A stretch of 64,000 bases of DNA from Chlorogloea purpurea SAG 13.99 (GTDB taxonomy: Bacteria > Cyanobacteriota > Cyanobacteriia > Cyanobacteriales > Microcystaceae): positions 1 to 64,000 of the forward strand of contig JADQBB010000007.1 in assembly GCA_016903695.1 (NCBI GenBank), in the 5' to 3' direction. The position numbers and the translations under genes were made by a program. The notes below the pieces were generated by a model, which searched no databases, had not been told where the DNA came from, and saw nothing but the letters and a program-made list of their open reading frames with translations. Below, in pieces: positions 25,999-35,377 of the stretch; within the stretch, counting starts at the first letter, position 1, and each line of letters starts with the position of its first letter.

Positions 25999-28242
25999 AT
26001 GGAACGACTAGATTTAAAAATCAAAGGCATGAGTTGTGCAAGCTGTGCCAATAGTATAGAAAGAACTGTTACCTCTGTAGCTGGGGTGGTAAACTGCTTC
26101 GTAAATTTCGCCGCCGAGCAAGCAACCGTTAATTATGAGCCTAGAGAAACAAACTCAGAAATAATTATCGATACTATCAACAATAGTGGTTATTCTGCCT
26201 ATTATCTACCTAAATTGCCAGATGAACAGGCACGAGAGAAAAAAAATCAAAAAAAAGAAGCAAGGAAGCTTTTAAATAAAATAATTACCGGCTCAATATT
26301 CAGTATGGCATTGATTATCGGTACATTAGAGCATATTGGCGTTAAAATTTCGCCTAATTTGTCTATTCTGAGTAATCCTTGGGTGCAATTTTTACTCGCT
26401 ACTCCTGTGCAATTTTGGGTTGGCTTGGATTTTCATCGAGCAGCTTGGTCGGCTTTTCGCCATCGAGCTGCGGATATGAACACCCTCATCTTCTTAGGAA
26501 CGAATGTAGCTTATTTCTTTTCCCTTTGGGCAACTGTTAACCCACAATTTTTTGTCAATCAAGGATTACGTCCAGATGTTTATTATGAGGCTGCTAGCGT
26601 TATTATTACCCTCACCTTATTAGGGCGCTATTTAGAAAATCGAGCCAAAGGGCAGACATCAGAGGCGATCGAGAAGTTGATGGGATTAGCTCCGAAAACG
26701 GCCAAGGTAATCAGAAATGGTCGGGAAGTCGATATACCCGTCCTGGAGGTAATTGTTGGGGATACGGTGATCGTCCGTCCAGGAGAAAAAATCCCCGTGG
26801 ATGGAGAAATTATCACGGGTACTTCCACGATAGATGAGTCGATGATCACGGGGGAAAGTTTTCCAGTAGAGAAACAAATCGGGGATGAAGTGATCGGAGC
26901 GACCATTAACAAAACAGGAAGTTTCCAACTCACAGCTACACGAGTAGGGAAAGATTCCGCTCTAGCTCAGATTATCAATTTAGTACAATTGGCACAGGGA
27001 TCGAAAGCTCCCATCCAAAAGATAGCCGATCGAGTGACGGGGTGGTTCGTCCCTTCAGTGATCACCCTAGCCATAGCAACGTTTATCATTTGGTTCAATA
27101 TTATGGGCAATCCCACCCTAGCCATGCTCACTTTGGTGGGTGTCTTGATCATCGCTTGCCCTTGTGCCCTTGGATTGGCCACCCCCACCTCTGTGACGGT
27201 CGGTATCGGAAAAGGAGCAGAAAACGGAATTTTAATAAAAGGGGCGGAAAGTTTGGAACTTACAGGGAAGTTGCAAACGATAGTTTTCGATAAAACTGGC
27301 ACGCTCACTCAAGGTAAGCCCTCCGTGACGAAATTTTTAAGCGTGGAAAGTACCGCAGGGGAAATGAATCTTCTTCAGTGGTCTGCTGCAGTAGAGAAGT
27401 TATCCGAACACCCCTTAGCCGAGGCGGTGGTTAAATACGCCCAAGCACAGACGGAGGAGATAAACTTTCCGAGCGTAACTAATTTCCAGGCTATCGCCGG
27501 GAGTGGTGTAGAGGGAATGATGGATAACAAGCTAGTCCAGATCGGGACGGGACGATGGATGAATGAATTAAATGTCGATACCACGTCCCTAAATTCAGAA
27601 AAAACCCACTTGGAAAGTCAAGCCCAAACTGTTGTTTTTTTGGCGGTGGATGGACACTTGAAAGCTTTAATAGCGATCGCTGATGCTGTTAAACCTTCCA
27701 GTGCCAAATCCATTCAACAGCTCAAGAAAATGGGGTTAGAGGTAGTGATGTTAACGGGGGATAATCCTCATACTGCCCAGGCTATTGCCGACCAAGTAGG
27801 GATAGACAGAGTTTTAGCCGAAGTTCGTCCCGACCAAAAAGCTAATGCGATCGCACAGTTGCAACAGGAAGGAAAATTAGTGGCCATGGTGGGCGATGGA
27901 ATCAATGATGCGCCGGCCCTGGCTCAGGCGGATGTAGGGTTCGCCATAGGAACGGGAACGGATGTAGCGATGGCGGCAAGCGACATCACTTTAATGTTCG
28001 GGGACTTGCAGGGGATAGTTACAGCTATCCGTCTGAGCCGCGCGACCATGAGCAACATCAGACAAAATCTAATTTTTGCTTTTGTCTATAACGTTGCTGG
28101 TATCCCGATAGCCGCAGGGATTTTATTCCCCCTTTTCGGTTGGTTGCTCAGTCCGATGTGGGCAGGGGCGGCGATGGCTTTAAGTTCCGTCTCGGTCGTT
28201 TTAAATGCTCTACGTTTACGCCGGTTTCAAATTACAGCTTAA
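25999..28242 (+). CDS. copA: copper-translocating P1B-type ATPase (CopA/PacS-like)
   Basis: 747 residues. The N-terminal HMA domain binds Cu(I) through GMSCASC. TGES, the ion-channel CPC motif in [26 protein letters not shown] and [18 protein letters not shown] follow. The last helices contain [11 protein letters not shown] and [17 protein letters not shown], which define the Cu+/Ag+ P1B-1 subgroup. In cyanobacteria such pumps act in copper export or in loading thylakoid plastocyanin; PacS versus CtaA cannot be settled here. It has its own MerR-type promoter. Confidence 0.94.
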   Translation: MERLDLKIKGMSCASCANSIERTVTSVAGVVNCFVNFAAEQATVNYEPRETNSEIIIDTINNSGYSAYYLPKLPDEQAREKKNQKKEARKLLNKIITGSIFSMALIIGTLEHIGVKISPNLSILSNPWVQFLLATPVQFWVGLDFHRAAWSAFRHRAADMNTLIFLGTNVAYFFSLWATVNPQFFVNQGLRPDVYYEAASVIITLTLLGRYLENRAKGQTSEAIEKLMGLAPKTAKVIRNGREVDIPVLEVIVGDTVIVRPGEKIPVDGEIITGTSTIDESMITGESFPVEKQIGDEVIGATINKTGSFQLTATRVGKDSALAQIINLVQLAQGSKAPIQKIADRVTGWFVPSVITLAIATFIIWFNIMGNPTLAMLTLVGVLIIACPCALGLATPTSVTVGIGKGAENGILIKGAESLELTGKLQTIVFDKTGTLTQGKPSVTKFLSVESTAGEMNLLQWSAAVEKLSEHPLAEAVVKYAQAQTEEINFPSVTNFQAIAGSGVEGMMDNKLVQIGTGRWMNELNVDTTSLNSEKTHLESQAQTVVFLAVDGHLKALIAIADAVKPSSAKSIQQLKKMGLEVVMLTGDNPHTAQAIADQVGIDRVLAEVRPDQKANAIAQLQQEGKLVAMVGDGINDAPALAQADVGFAIGTGTDVAMAASDITLMFGDLQGIVTAIRLSRATMSNIRQNLIFAFVYNVAGIPIAAGILFPLFGWLLSPMWAGAAMALSSVSVVLNALRLRRFQITA

Positions 28243-28280
28243 TTTTTTCTACCTAATAAAAGTATTTATCGAGGTTAACC

Positions 28281-28796
28281 ATGAATAAACTATATCTTCT
28301 CTCAAATGGTTTACTGGCTTTATGCCTGTTGTTAGTAGTAGCGACTACAGCCGGCGCCTCACCCCAAACTAAAGATAGCCACGACGAACCCTCACGGTTT
28401 AGCCGTATCAATCAACCTTTCAGCTTGAAAGTAGGCGTTACCCTGGGCGGCCTGGTATTAATCGGAGCGCAATTATGGTGGTTTATGGGCAAAAAGTACC
28501 AAATTAAACAATCTCAACTTAAACAGGGAATACAAGAATTAGATGTAACGGTAGAAGGAGGTTACGACCCAGATTATTTAGTAATTAACTTGGGAACTCC
28601 TGTTCGCATAAGTTTTTTGCGCAAAGATGATAATGCTTGTCTAGAACAAATATTGATTCCTGATTTTGGGATAAATACTAGATTACCATTAAACGAAATT
28701 AGAACGGTAGAATTCACGCCCCAAAAAGCAGGCGAATATGAGTTCACCTGTGGTATGAGAATGTACCGTGGGCTATTAAAAGTAAAGGATATTTAG
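28281..28796 (+). CDS. membrane-anchored cupredoxin-domain protein
   Basis: 171 residues: a signal-like N-terminus, a second hydrophobic segment (VGVTLGGLVLIGAQLWWF), then a C-terminal cupredoxin-like domain with DNACLEQILIPDFG and FTCGMRMYRG. The Cys and Cys-Gly-Met-x-Met elements resemble small cupredoxins encoded beside copper ATPases. Starting 38 bases after copA, it probably passes copper to or from the pump in the periplasm. A bidirectional terminator follows. Confidence 0.72.
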   Translation: MNKLYLLSNGLLALCLLLVVATTAGASPQTKDSHDEPSRFSRINQPFSLKVGVTLGGLVLIGAQLWWFMGKKYQIKQSQLKQGIQELDVTVEGGYDPDYLVINLGTPVRISFLRKDDNACLEQILIPDFGINTRLPLNEIRTVEFTPQKAGEYEFTCGMRMYRGLLKVKDI

Positions 28797-28832
28797 TCTG
28801 ATTTGGGTGACTATACTTTATTTTATCCCCAG

Positions 28833-28864
28833 AAAATGGTGAGAATTATCATTCTTACCATTTT
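28833..28864. terminator. bidirectional terminator, cupredoxin / DUF305
   Basis: 14-base arms (28833-28846 and 28851-28864) match at 13 positions, with a 4-base loop TATC. An A-run on one side and a T-run on the other allow it to end transcription from both converging genes. It overlaps the last codons of the DUF305 frame. Confidence 0.65.
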
Positions 28865-29067
28865 TTCTGCCATTTTTGCATTTGCTCAATTTCTTTTTCT
28901 TGAGAAACTAAAATATCTTGAGATAATTGTTGAATTTCAGGTCGTTTGGATTTATTTAAAGCGTCACGAGCCATAACCAATGCTCCCTCGTGGTGCGGAA
29001 TCATCGCATTGATGAACCTCAGGTCAAACTTATTATCAGCTTTACCTAAATCCATATTCATCATCAT
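28855..29067 (-). CDS. DUF305-family stub (CopM-like), probably truncated
   Basis: 70 residues covering the core of a DUF305 helical-bundle domain: FINAMIPHHEGALVMARDAL and SQEKEIEQMQKW. Full-length members, including the Synechocystis periplasmic copper protein CopM, carry a signal peptide and are usually longer. Here an in-frame TAA lies ten codons before the first Met, and nothing signal-like precedes the domain. It starts MMMNM. It may be a small cytosolic copper binder or a 5'-truncated remnant. The copper-gene context fits CopM ancestry. Confidence 0.55.
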   Translation of the reverse strand: MMMNMDLGKADNKFDLRFINAMIPHHEGALVMARDALNKSKRPEIQQLSQDILVSQEKEIEQMQKWQKKW

Positions 29068-29272
29068 ACTTTGTAGATCGTAATAATTTTATGAGCGCAA
29101 AATTTAGCTATTATATTTGTCGATATTTTCTAAAAAATTATTTATAAAAGCCATAAGATTTAAATTTACTGGAGTTATAAAAATGAAAAAGTAGAAGATA
29201 AGTCTCACATAGATAGTCCATAAGCCCAAGTATCGCTATTATGGTGATCAGGAAACTAAATTCAGGTTCAAT

Positions 29273-29692
29273 ATGGCTCAATTGCCCCCCTATCAACCGA
29301 AACAACTGTCTTTAGGGCCTTTAGAGAGCGAAATCCTAGAGATTATCTGGGATCGAGGCACGGTTAGCGTCAAGGATGTACACGATCGTATTCTAACCGA
29401 CCCCGATCGAGAATTAGCCTACGCCTCCGTCACCACCGTACTGCGTCGTCTCACCAACAAGGGCTGGTTACAATGTTACAAAGAAGGCCGGGTCTTTTAC
29501 TGGCAAACCTTGGTCAGTCGTGAACAGGCACAAGCTATCAAAGCTTATCATCAACTACACAACTTTCTCGCCATCAGTAACCCCGATGTAGTGGCTTCTT
29601 TCGCCGATAGTCTAGACACGGGCAGTTTAGAACAACTCAAAGCCATTACCTCCCGTCTCGATATTATCCGCCGTCAGAGGGAGAAAAAATAA
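29273..29692 (+). CDS. petR: BlaI/MecI/CopY-family repressor (PetR-like)
   Basis: 139 residues with a winged helix (LGPLESEILEIIWDRG, ASVTTVLRRLTNKGWL) and a dimerisation tail. It is followed by an M56 peptidase (TAATG overlap) and a peroxiredoxin Q. This order matches what I recall of Synechocystis slr0240-slr0241-slr0242, where PetR and the PetP protease switch plastocyanin and cytochrome c6 according to copper. Orthology rests on synteny and family, not on an alignment. Confidence 0.8.
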   Translation: MAQLPPYQPKQLSLGPLESEILEIIWDRGTVSVKDVHDRILTDPDRELAYASVTTVLRRLTNKGWLQCYKEGRVFYWQTLVSREQAQAIKAYHQLHNFLAISNPDVVASFADSLDTGSLEQLKAITSRLDIIRRQREKK

Positions 29693-30546
29693 TGCACGGT
29701 ATCCTCATCATTCTCGCCCTCGGTATCGCCGTTAATATTCGCCTGGTCTATCCCCGTCTCACCACCCATATCGAAAGACGATGGCAGGTGTCGTTATTCT
29801 TTTTCCTCTTCCCTCCATTACTTCTGTTAACTACGGCGGTAGCGGTTATTTGTATGGGATATAAGGGGGAAATGTTCGGCTTACAGGCGAGTATTTTCAG
29901 TTACGCCTTAGCTGTAATCTTTGCCGTCTTGACGGTTTTCACGGGCGTTAAATTGTTTGCGCGAGGGCTACACACTCAAGAATCTTTATCCCTCTACCCC
30001 CAGAAAATAATTAACGGTAAGTTAGCGCGGATTATCGATACTAACTTTCCTTACAGCGCTCTCATAGGTACGATAGGGCCGGAATTAGTCGTAACGCAAG
30101 GTTTAATAGATAGCTTGGACGAGGAACATCTAGAAGCGGTTTTAGCCCACGAACAAGCCCACTACGATTATGGTGATACCTTCTGGTTTTTCTGGTTGGG
30201 GTGGATCAAATCCGTTACTTCTTGGCTACCCTATACCGATGACCTTTGGCGTGAGTTACTGTTTTTAAGAGAAACTAGAGCCGATAAAAAAGCATCCCAG
30301 ACGGTAGATAGTTTACTTCTGGCGGAATCTCTACTGATAGTAGCCTCTCAAATCACCACAGATGCTAACCCGAAATTGGCTGACGATTTTTGTGCCGCTT
30401 TTGATAATTTACCCCAGAATCGACTTTTAGAAAGGGTCGATCGTTTATTAAGCCCCACCCACGATGTTTATCATTTTTATTGGCAGGCTTGGTTATTATT
30501 ATCTCTATCCCTAATTCCTTTTATCCTTCTCCCTTGGCACTCTTAA
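29692..30546 (+). CDS. petP: M56-family membrane metallopeptidase (PetP/BlaR1-like)
   Basis: 284 residues with hydrophobic helices at the N-terminus (MHGILIILALGIAVNI), around residues 37-60 and 63-85, and at the C-terminus. Zinc motif HEQAH lies in LAHEQAHYDYGD, with a downstream LRETRADKKA segment that provides the third ligand. It lacks the penicillin-sensor domain of BlaR1, as expected for a copper-responsive partner that degrades PetR. Its start codon overlaps the petR stop. Confidence 0.8.
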   Translation: MHGILIILALGIAVNIRLVYPRLTTHIERRWQVSLFFFLFPPLLLLTTAVAVICMGYKGEMFGLQASIFSYALAVIFAVLTVFTGVKLFARGLHTQESLSLYPQKIINGKLARIIDTNFPYSALIGTIGPELVVTQGLIDSLDEEHLEAVLAHEQAHYDYGDTFWFFWLGWIKSVTSWLPYTDDLWRELLFLRETRADKKASQTVDSLLLAESLLIVASQITTDANPKLADDFCAAFDNLPQNRLLERVDRLLSPTHDVYHFYWQAWLLLSLSLIPFILLPWHS

Positions 30547-30547
30547 T

Positions 30548-31015
30548 ATGTTAGAAATTGGCCAATCAGCCCCCGGATTTTCGGCGCCGGATCAAGAAGA
30601 AAACCTCGTTAGTTCAGCGGATTTCGCTTCTCGATGGTTGGTGCTTTATTTTTATCCTAAAGATGATACACCAGGTTGCACCACGGAGGCTAAAGATTTT
30701 AGCTCTTACTATCAGCAATTTAAGGATTTATCGGGTTCCATACTGGGTGTTAGTCCCGATTCTACCAAGTCCCACTGTCGCTTTATCGAGAAACACGATC
30801 TCTCGATTCAATTATTGAGCGACCCTGACCATATTATCGCTGAAGCTTATAAAGTTTGGGGCTTGAAAAAGTTCATGGGTAAAGAATATATGGGGATAAT
30901 CCGCTCGACTTTTCTGATCGATACCGGGGGAAAAATAGCTTGTATCTGGCCCAATGTGAAGACGAAAGGACACGCGGAAACGGTATTGAACAAATTGACT
31001 ACTTTAGTCGGATAG
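30548..31015 (+). CDS. prxQ: thioredoxin-dependent peroxiredoxin Q (BCP)
   Basis: 155 residues. The peroxidatic Cys is C44 in YPKDDTPGCTTEAKDF. The position five residues later, Cys in E. coli BCP, is Lys here; C77 in SHCRF is the likely resolving Cys, as in the beta-type PrxQ subgroup. It reduces peroxides using thioredoxin. It begins two bases after petP, so peroxide defence appears coupled to the copper regulatory pair. Confidence 0.9.
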   Translation: MLEIGQSAPGFSAPDQEENLVSSADFASRWLVLYFYPKDDTPGCTTEAKDFSSYYQQFKDLSGSILGVSPDSTKSHCRFIEKHDLSIQLLSDPDHIIAEAYKVWGLKKFMGKEYMGIIRSTFLIDTGGKIACIWPNVKTKGHAETVLNKLTTLVG

Positions 31016-31101
31016 TGGCTATCTCACAAGATTGATGCGAGTTTTAATAAAGCTATGAGATCGTAACAATAAGTTATTATTGTATTGAGGACGATCGTTG
31101 C

Positions 31102-31845
31102 ATGAGTGAGTCAACCACTGATCTAGGGGCGCAAGCTATCAGTAAAGTAGCCGAGATGGGTATTACCAGCCAATTAGATGAAGTAGATGAATTAAAAGTA
31201 GACGTACAAACTGACCCGCTCAAAGCTGTGCAGGGAAAGATAGATTCTCTGTCTATAGAAGGAACGGGAATGGTGATTAAAGAAGAACTGAGAGTGGAAA
31301 AAATGCAGCTACAAACCGACGCTGTATCGATCAATCCTCTCAAACTAGCTTTCGGACAAGTGGAATTACTCCACCCTACCACGGCGACAACAGAAGTGGT
31401 TTTGACGGAAAGTGATCTCAATCGGGCTTTTAACTCCGATTTCATCCGCAAGAAATTACAGGATAAATTATCTTTATCTCTCGATGAAACCACAGGAATA
31501 CTAGAAGCGCAAGAAATTGAGTTCAGCTTACCCGAAGAGGATAGAATTTTTATCAGTAGTAAATTTTCTGACGCTGGTACAGGGAATATATACCCGGTTA
31601 GTTTCACTGCCAAACCTCAAATAAGCGCCGATAAACAACAGGTTACTTTAGAAAAAATCCAGTACGGCGAAGAAAAAGATACTCACCCGGAATTAACGGG
31701 GATGCTAATAGAACAAGCTCATGAATTACTCAATCTCGCTAATTTTGAATTGGATGGAATGGAACTATATTTAACAGATTTAAAAATTAAGTTCGGAAAA
31801 ATGCTGTTGATATGTCAAGCGGAGATCGAGCAATTCGCTACTTAA
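31102..31845 (+). CDS. DUF2993 domain protein (LmeA-like)
   Basis: 247-residue beta-rich protein without an obvious signal peptide. Segments VDVQTDPLKAVQGKIDSL, VEKMQLQTDAVSINPLKLAFG and LTESDLNRAFNSDFI match the DUF2993 family frequent in cyanobacteria; mycobacterial LmeA is a lipid-binding member. ATG start. It stands alone between prxQ and the DCC protein. Function in cyanobacteria unknown. Confidence 0.78.
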   Translation: MSESTTDLGAQAISKVAEMGITSQLDEVDELKVDVQTDPLKAVQGKIDSLSIEGTGMVIKEELRVEKMQLQTDAVSINPLKLAFGQVELLHPTTATTEVVLTESDLNRAFNSDFIRKKLQDKLSLSLDETTGILEAQEIEFSLPEEDRIFISSKFSDAGTGNIYPVSFTAKPQISADKQQVTLEKIQYGEEKDTHPELTGMLIEQAHELLNLANFELDGMELYLTDLKIKFGKMLLICQAEIEQFAT

Positions 31846-31959
31846 GCTTTTTTGAAAAACCCGATAGGGAGGATATTATTAGAGGCGCAAAAAAACACGT
31901 CTCTATTTTATTAGCGATTTAATTGGTTATATTAAAATAAACCTCTCTCAATTAATTTT

Positions 31960-32328
31960 ATGACCTATTACGTGATTTATGATAGTTGCTGTAACCTCTG
32001 CGCCGGATTCACAAACTTATTGAAAACCTTTGATCGAGATAAACTGTTCCAATATATCCCCATGCAAGACGAGAGGACTCTGTCCCAATTTAACGTTACT
32101 CCCGCTAATTGTGAAATGGGGATGATGCTCATCGATGGCTCAAATCCAGACAAGCGATGGCAAGGTAGCGAAGCCGGAGAAGAGATTATCCGTTTACTAC
32201 CCCTTGGATCCGCTTTTATCTTAGCTTATCGTGCTTTACCCGGAGCGAAATGGCTCGGCGATCGAACTTACGAGCAAATCCGTGATAATCGTTATCAATG
32301 GTTCGGCGTTCGAGAGCCTGATAATTAA
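31960..32328 (+). CDS. DCC-family thiol-disulfide oxidoreductase (DUF393)
   Basis: 122 residues with the family opening YVIYDSCCNLCAGFTNLL, a CxxC-type motif with an extra preceding Cys, and the later GSEAGEEIIRLLPLG and YEQIRDNRYQWFG segments of the DCC family. It is predicted to be a thioredoxin-fold-like redox protein, substrate unknown. ATG start with no strong Shine-Dalgarno. Confidence 0.85.
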   Translation: MTYYVIYDSCCNLCAGFTNLLKTFDRDKLFQYIPMQDERTLSQFNVTPANCEMGMMLIDGSNPDKRWQGSEAGEEIIRLLPLGSAFILAYRALPGAKWLGDRTYEQIRDNRYQWFGVREPDN

Positions 32329-32431
32329 TTTATATACCGATTCCTTTGGTTTTTGCTAATATAACCTTTATCGATCGTGATTCGTGAGAACACCCTAGCT
32401 ATTTTTAAGGCATAATACGCAGACTTTTGCC

Positions 32432-33769
32432 ATGAATCTTAATAAAATATTCCAAATTCCCCATCAATGGTTATTAACAACGCCTCAAAGAGCATTAGAC
32501 GAAGCTTATCGGGCGGCGATTAAAATTAAAGATATAGAGGATAAGCATTTCCAGGGGCAAAAAGTCTCGATTACCAGGGCTAATTACGGTACGGGGGCGA
32601 GTAATTATTTTCGGGGAGAAGTCAATGGATATTTACAAACTATTAGGATTCGTTTGACCGAATTTAAACTCAGTCGGGCTATCACTAATACTTTCCGCCC
32701 CAATCATCCCCTCGTGACCGCTTTAAGTAACGATTTAACGCTGGAAAAACTCAATATTATCGATCGTGTGGTCAGTAAATACGAGATTCCTGAATCGGAA
32801 TTATTGGATTTACCACCTACCGCTAATTCTAGTAATATAACCCCTGTCAACTCTTCCACTCCCAAAAACTCTAAAAAACTCAAATCCGCACCAGCGAGAT
32901 CCTTTTTGCAAGTGGGCAATTTAGAGGAAGAAGAGGTCAGAATTAATAAAAATGAATCAGCTTCGCGCAAAACCGGAGTTTTGCCCCGCTCATTCCTCAA
33001 TACATTAAGCCGCATCAAACAGGAAATAGATCCCCAATCGGAAGAAATAGAAGAAGCAGTTTTAAGAAAATACCGGACTTCCCGCTATAAGACGGCAATT
33101 TCTATTAAATTCCTGCTGATGCTGATCATCATACCTTTACTGACCCAGCAGTTATCAAAAACATTTTTGATCAGCCCCCTAGTCAATAGATATTTTGAAC
33201 AACACCCCCAATTCGTCTTTATCAATCAAGATTTAGAAGAGGAAGCTTTTACCGAATTAAAACATCACGAAGAATCTCTACGCTATCGGGGCATGATCGG
33301 TTTAAGTCCGAAATTATCTCAAGAAGAAATAGAAGGAGAAATTAAGAAGAAAGCGGAAGAGTTAACCGATGAGTATCGGCGGCGGGGGTTAAATGCGATC
33401 GCTAATGTTTTTGCTGATTTACTGTCGCTGGTCGCTTTCGCTATCGTCGTCGCCTGTAGCCGCCGGGAAATTGCGATACTGAAATCTTTCATGGACGGAA
33501 TAGTCTACAATCTCAGCGATTCGGCGAAAGCTTTCCTGATTATCCTCTTTACGGATATGTTCGTGGGTTTCCACTCCCCTCACGGTTGGGAAGTAATTTT
33601 AGAAAGTGTAGCGCGACACTTCGGCTTACCGGAGAGTAGAAATTTTAACTTCCTATTCATCGCCACTTTCCCGGTTATTCTCGATACTATACTCAAGTAT
33701 TGGATCTTCCGCTATCTCAATCGAATGTCTCCTTCTGCCGTGGCCACCTATCGCAATATGAACGAATAA
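32432..33769 (+). CDS. pcxA: proton extrusion protein PcxA (CotA/CemA family)
   Basis: 445 residues. A soluble N-terminal part is followed by a CemA domain with four hydrophobic helices, beginning FLLMLIIIPLLTQQL and ending FLFIATFPVILDTILKYWIFRYLNRMSPSAV. Cyanobacterial PcxA drives light-dependent proton release at the plasma membrane, related to chloroplast CemA. Length and domain order are normal. ATG start; monocistronic. Confidence 0.92.
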   Translation: MNLNKIFQIPHQWLLTTPQRALDEAYRAAIKIKDIEDKHFQGQKVSITRANYGTGASNYFRGEVNGYLQTIRIRLTEFKLSRAITNTFRPNHPLVTALSNDLTLEKLNIIDRVVSKYEIPESELLDLPPTANSSNITPVNSSTPKNSKKLKSAPARSFLQVGNLEEEEVRINKNESASRKTGVLPRSFLNTLSRIKQEIDPQSEEIEEAVLRKYRTSRYKTAISIKFLLMLIIIPLLTQQLSKTFLISPLVNRYFEQHPQFVFINQDLEEEAFTELKHHEESLRYRGMIGLSPKLSQEEIEGEIKKKAEELTDEYRRRGLNAIANVFADLLSLVAFAIVVACSRREIAILKSFMDGIVYNLSDSAKAFLIILFTDMFVGFHSPHGWEVILESVARHFGLPESRNFNFLFIATFPVILDTILKYWIFRYLNRMSPSAVATYRNMNE

Positions 33770-33849
33770 GTTAAAAATCTCTTAAGCTTTCCTCCTTTCA
33801 TATTGAGTTTGGTTTAGTGTAAAAAGGAAAGAAGCGTTTTGATGAAGCT

Positions 33850-33945
33850 ATGACGTTAACTGAATTCGGTTTATTGATCGGTTTACTATTCCCCGGATTA
33901 TTACTGTCTATTCTAGTCATGGGAAGTTTTTCTAAGGGTGGCTAG
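33850..33945 (+). CDS. possible 31-residue single-helix membrane protein
   Basis: ATG at 33850 opens a 31-codon frame (MTLTEFGLLIGLLFPGLLLS, then ILVMGSFSKGG) ending TAG at 33945. It predicts one transmembrane helix with a short Ser-Lys-Gly-Gly tail, the size and style of small photosynthetic-complex subunits such as Pet, Psb or Ndh small proteins. I could not match it to one I know. Purine-rich AAAGGAAAGAAG lies about 20 bases upstream. It occupies most of the gap between pcxA and ppk2. Confidence 0.45.
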   Translation: MTLTEFGLLIGLLFPGLLLSILVMGSFSKGG

Positions 33946-34006
33946 TGGCTAGTAACCCATCACTGGTCATTATAAGCAACATTATCAAAAAATAAAAGGA
34001 AAATTG

Positions 34007-34930
34007 ATGAAGGAAATTATAAAAAATGCTCTTCACGAACCCGATGACGATCGCACCGAGAAAAAGTCAAAAAAGTTCAAGAAAAAATCCAAGCAACAAG
34101 AGGATACCTACGAACCTTCGCAACAATTAGACAATGATGATGAAGGTCGGGGAAGTAAACTAGATAATAAGTTTTACGAGAAAGAACTAAAGCGTCTTCA
34201 GGTGGAACTGGTGAAGATGCAATACTGGCTCAAGCAAGTGGGTTGGCGTGTTATCGTTATATTCGAGGGGCGAGATGCCGCGGGCAAGGGAGGAACGATC
34301 AAGCGCATCACCGAACCGCTCAACCCCAGAGGTTGCCGTGTCGTCGCTCTAGGTACGCCTTCGGATCAACAAAAAACTCAATGGTATTTCCAGCGTTATG
34401 TAGAACACTTTCCCGCCGGGGGTGAAATCGTTCTTTTCGATCGTAGCTGGTACAATCGGGCGGGTGTCGAGCATGTGATGGGCTTCTGCAGCCCCGAACA
34501 ATATAAAGAGTTTCTCCATTCCTGCCCGGAGTTCGAGCGAATGCTAGTTCGATCGGGAATTGTTCTCCTCAAATACTGGTTTTCAGTTAGCGATCAAGAA
34601 CAAGAGGTGAGATTTCAATCCCGCCTGTTAGATCCTGCCCGTCGCTGGAAACTCAGCCCTATGGACTTAGAATCTAGAGAACGTTGGGTGGAATATTCTC
34701 AAGCCAAAGACAAGATGTTCGCCCATACTAATATTCCCGAAGCCCCTTGGTTCACCGTGGAAGCCGATGATAAAAAACGAGCCAGACTCAATTGTATCAA
34801 ACATCTTCTCAGTAAAATTCCCTATGAGGATCTGACTCCCGAATCTTTAGTTCTACCGCCGAGGAAGCCCGCCGCCGATTATATCCGCCCTCCTCGTAAT
34901 GAACAGTTTTTCGTTCCCGATTATTATTAG
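34007..34930 (+). CDS. ppk2: polyphosphate kinase 2
   Basis: 307 residues. PPK2 transfers phosphate between polyphosphate and nucleotides. After a Lys-rich leader the core shows Walker A FEGRDAAGKGGTIKR, the lid-like segment LGTPSDQQKTQWYFQRY and Walker B EIVLFDRSWYNRAGVE, then LLDPARRWKLSPMD. Single-domain length fits class I PPK2. ATG at 34007 is preferred over a TTG three bases upstream. Its stop overlaps the convergent DUF760 stop by four bases. Confidence 0.93.
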   Translation: MKEIIKNALHEPDDDRTEKKSKKFKKKSKQQEDTYEPSQQLDNDDEGRGSKLDNKFYEKELKRLQVELVKMQYWLKQVGWRVIVIFEGRDAAGKGGTIKRITEPLNPRGCRVVALGTPSDQQKTQWYFQRYVEHFPAGGEIVLFDRSWYNRAGVEHVMGFCSPEQYKEFLHSCPEFERMLVRSGIVLLKYWFSVSDQEQEVRFQSRLLDPARRWKLSPMDLESRERWVEYSQAKDKMFAHTNIPEAPWFTVEADDKKRARLNCIKHLLSKIPYEDLTPESLVLPPRKPAADYIRPPRNEQFFVPDYY

Positions 34931-35250
34931 AGAGAGTCTGTACTGGTCATGATATTCTCTAGAGCGTGCCTTCTTTCCACTTGTCCGATAAAATAGCCGG
35001 TCATCATGGCGGAGGCGAGAAGATTAGCTAGATTCTGCCTGTCGGTGGTAATCTGAACGTTAAATTCTGACGTTGGCAACATACCCACTAGTCCTTGCAC
35101 GTTCTGTGAGATGATCTCTTTGACTTCATCGCTAACGCCTTGGGCGATTCTCTCGAGAGTTTCCGGTTGTTGCTCTTGGAGATAGTCCATTAAGCCTTGA
35201 GCTGCTAAGTTTTCGGTTTCCCAAGGGAAAAAATTAGGATTAAAATTCAT
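34927..35250 (-). CDS. DUF760 domain protein
   Basis: 107 residues, soluble and helical: MDYLQEQQPETLERIAQ, ISQNVQGLVGMLPTSEFNV, LLASAMMTGYFIGQVERR. This is the DUF760 pattern shared by cyanobacteria and chloroplasts; function unknown. ATG at 35250 has AAGGAA just upstream and is chosen over a TTG 21 bases further out. Convergent with ppk2. Confidence 0.85.
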   Translation of the reverse strand: MNFNPNFFPWETENLAAQGLMDYLQEQQPETLERIAQGVSDEVKEIISQNVQGLVGMLPTSEFNVQITTDRQNLANLLASAMMTGYFIGQVERRHALENIMTSTDSL

Positions 35251-35377
35251 TATTTCCTTGACCACGCTCAATAGTGGATATTTACTCTAGGGTAGCTCTT
35301 TTTTTAAAAAAGCAATTCTTCCCTTAGTAAAAATTTTACTCTTGCTTAAAGAATACCCATCTCTATTATTAATTCTA

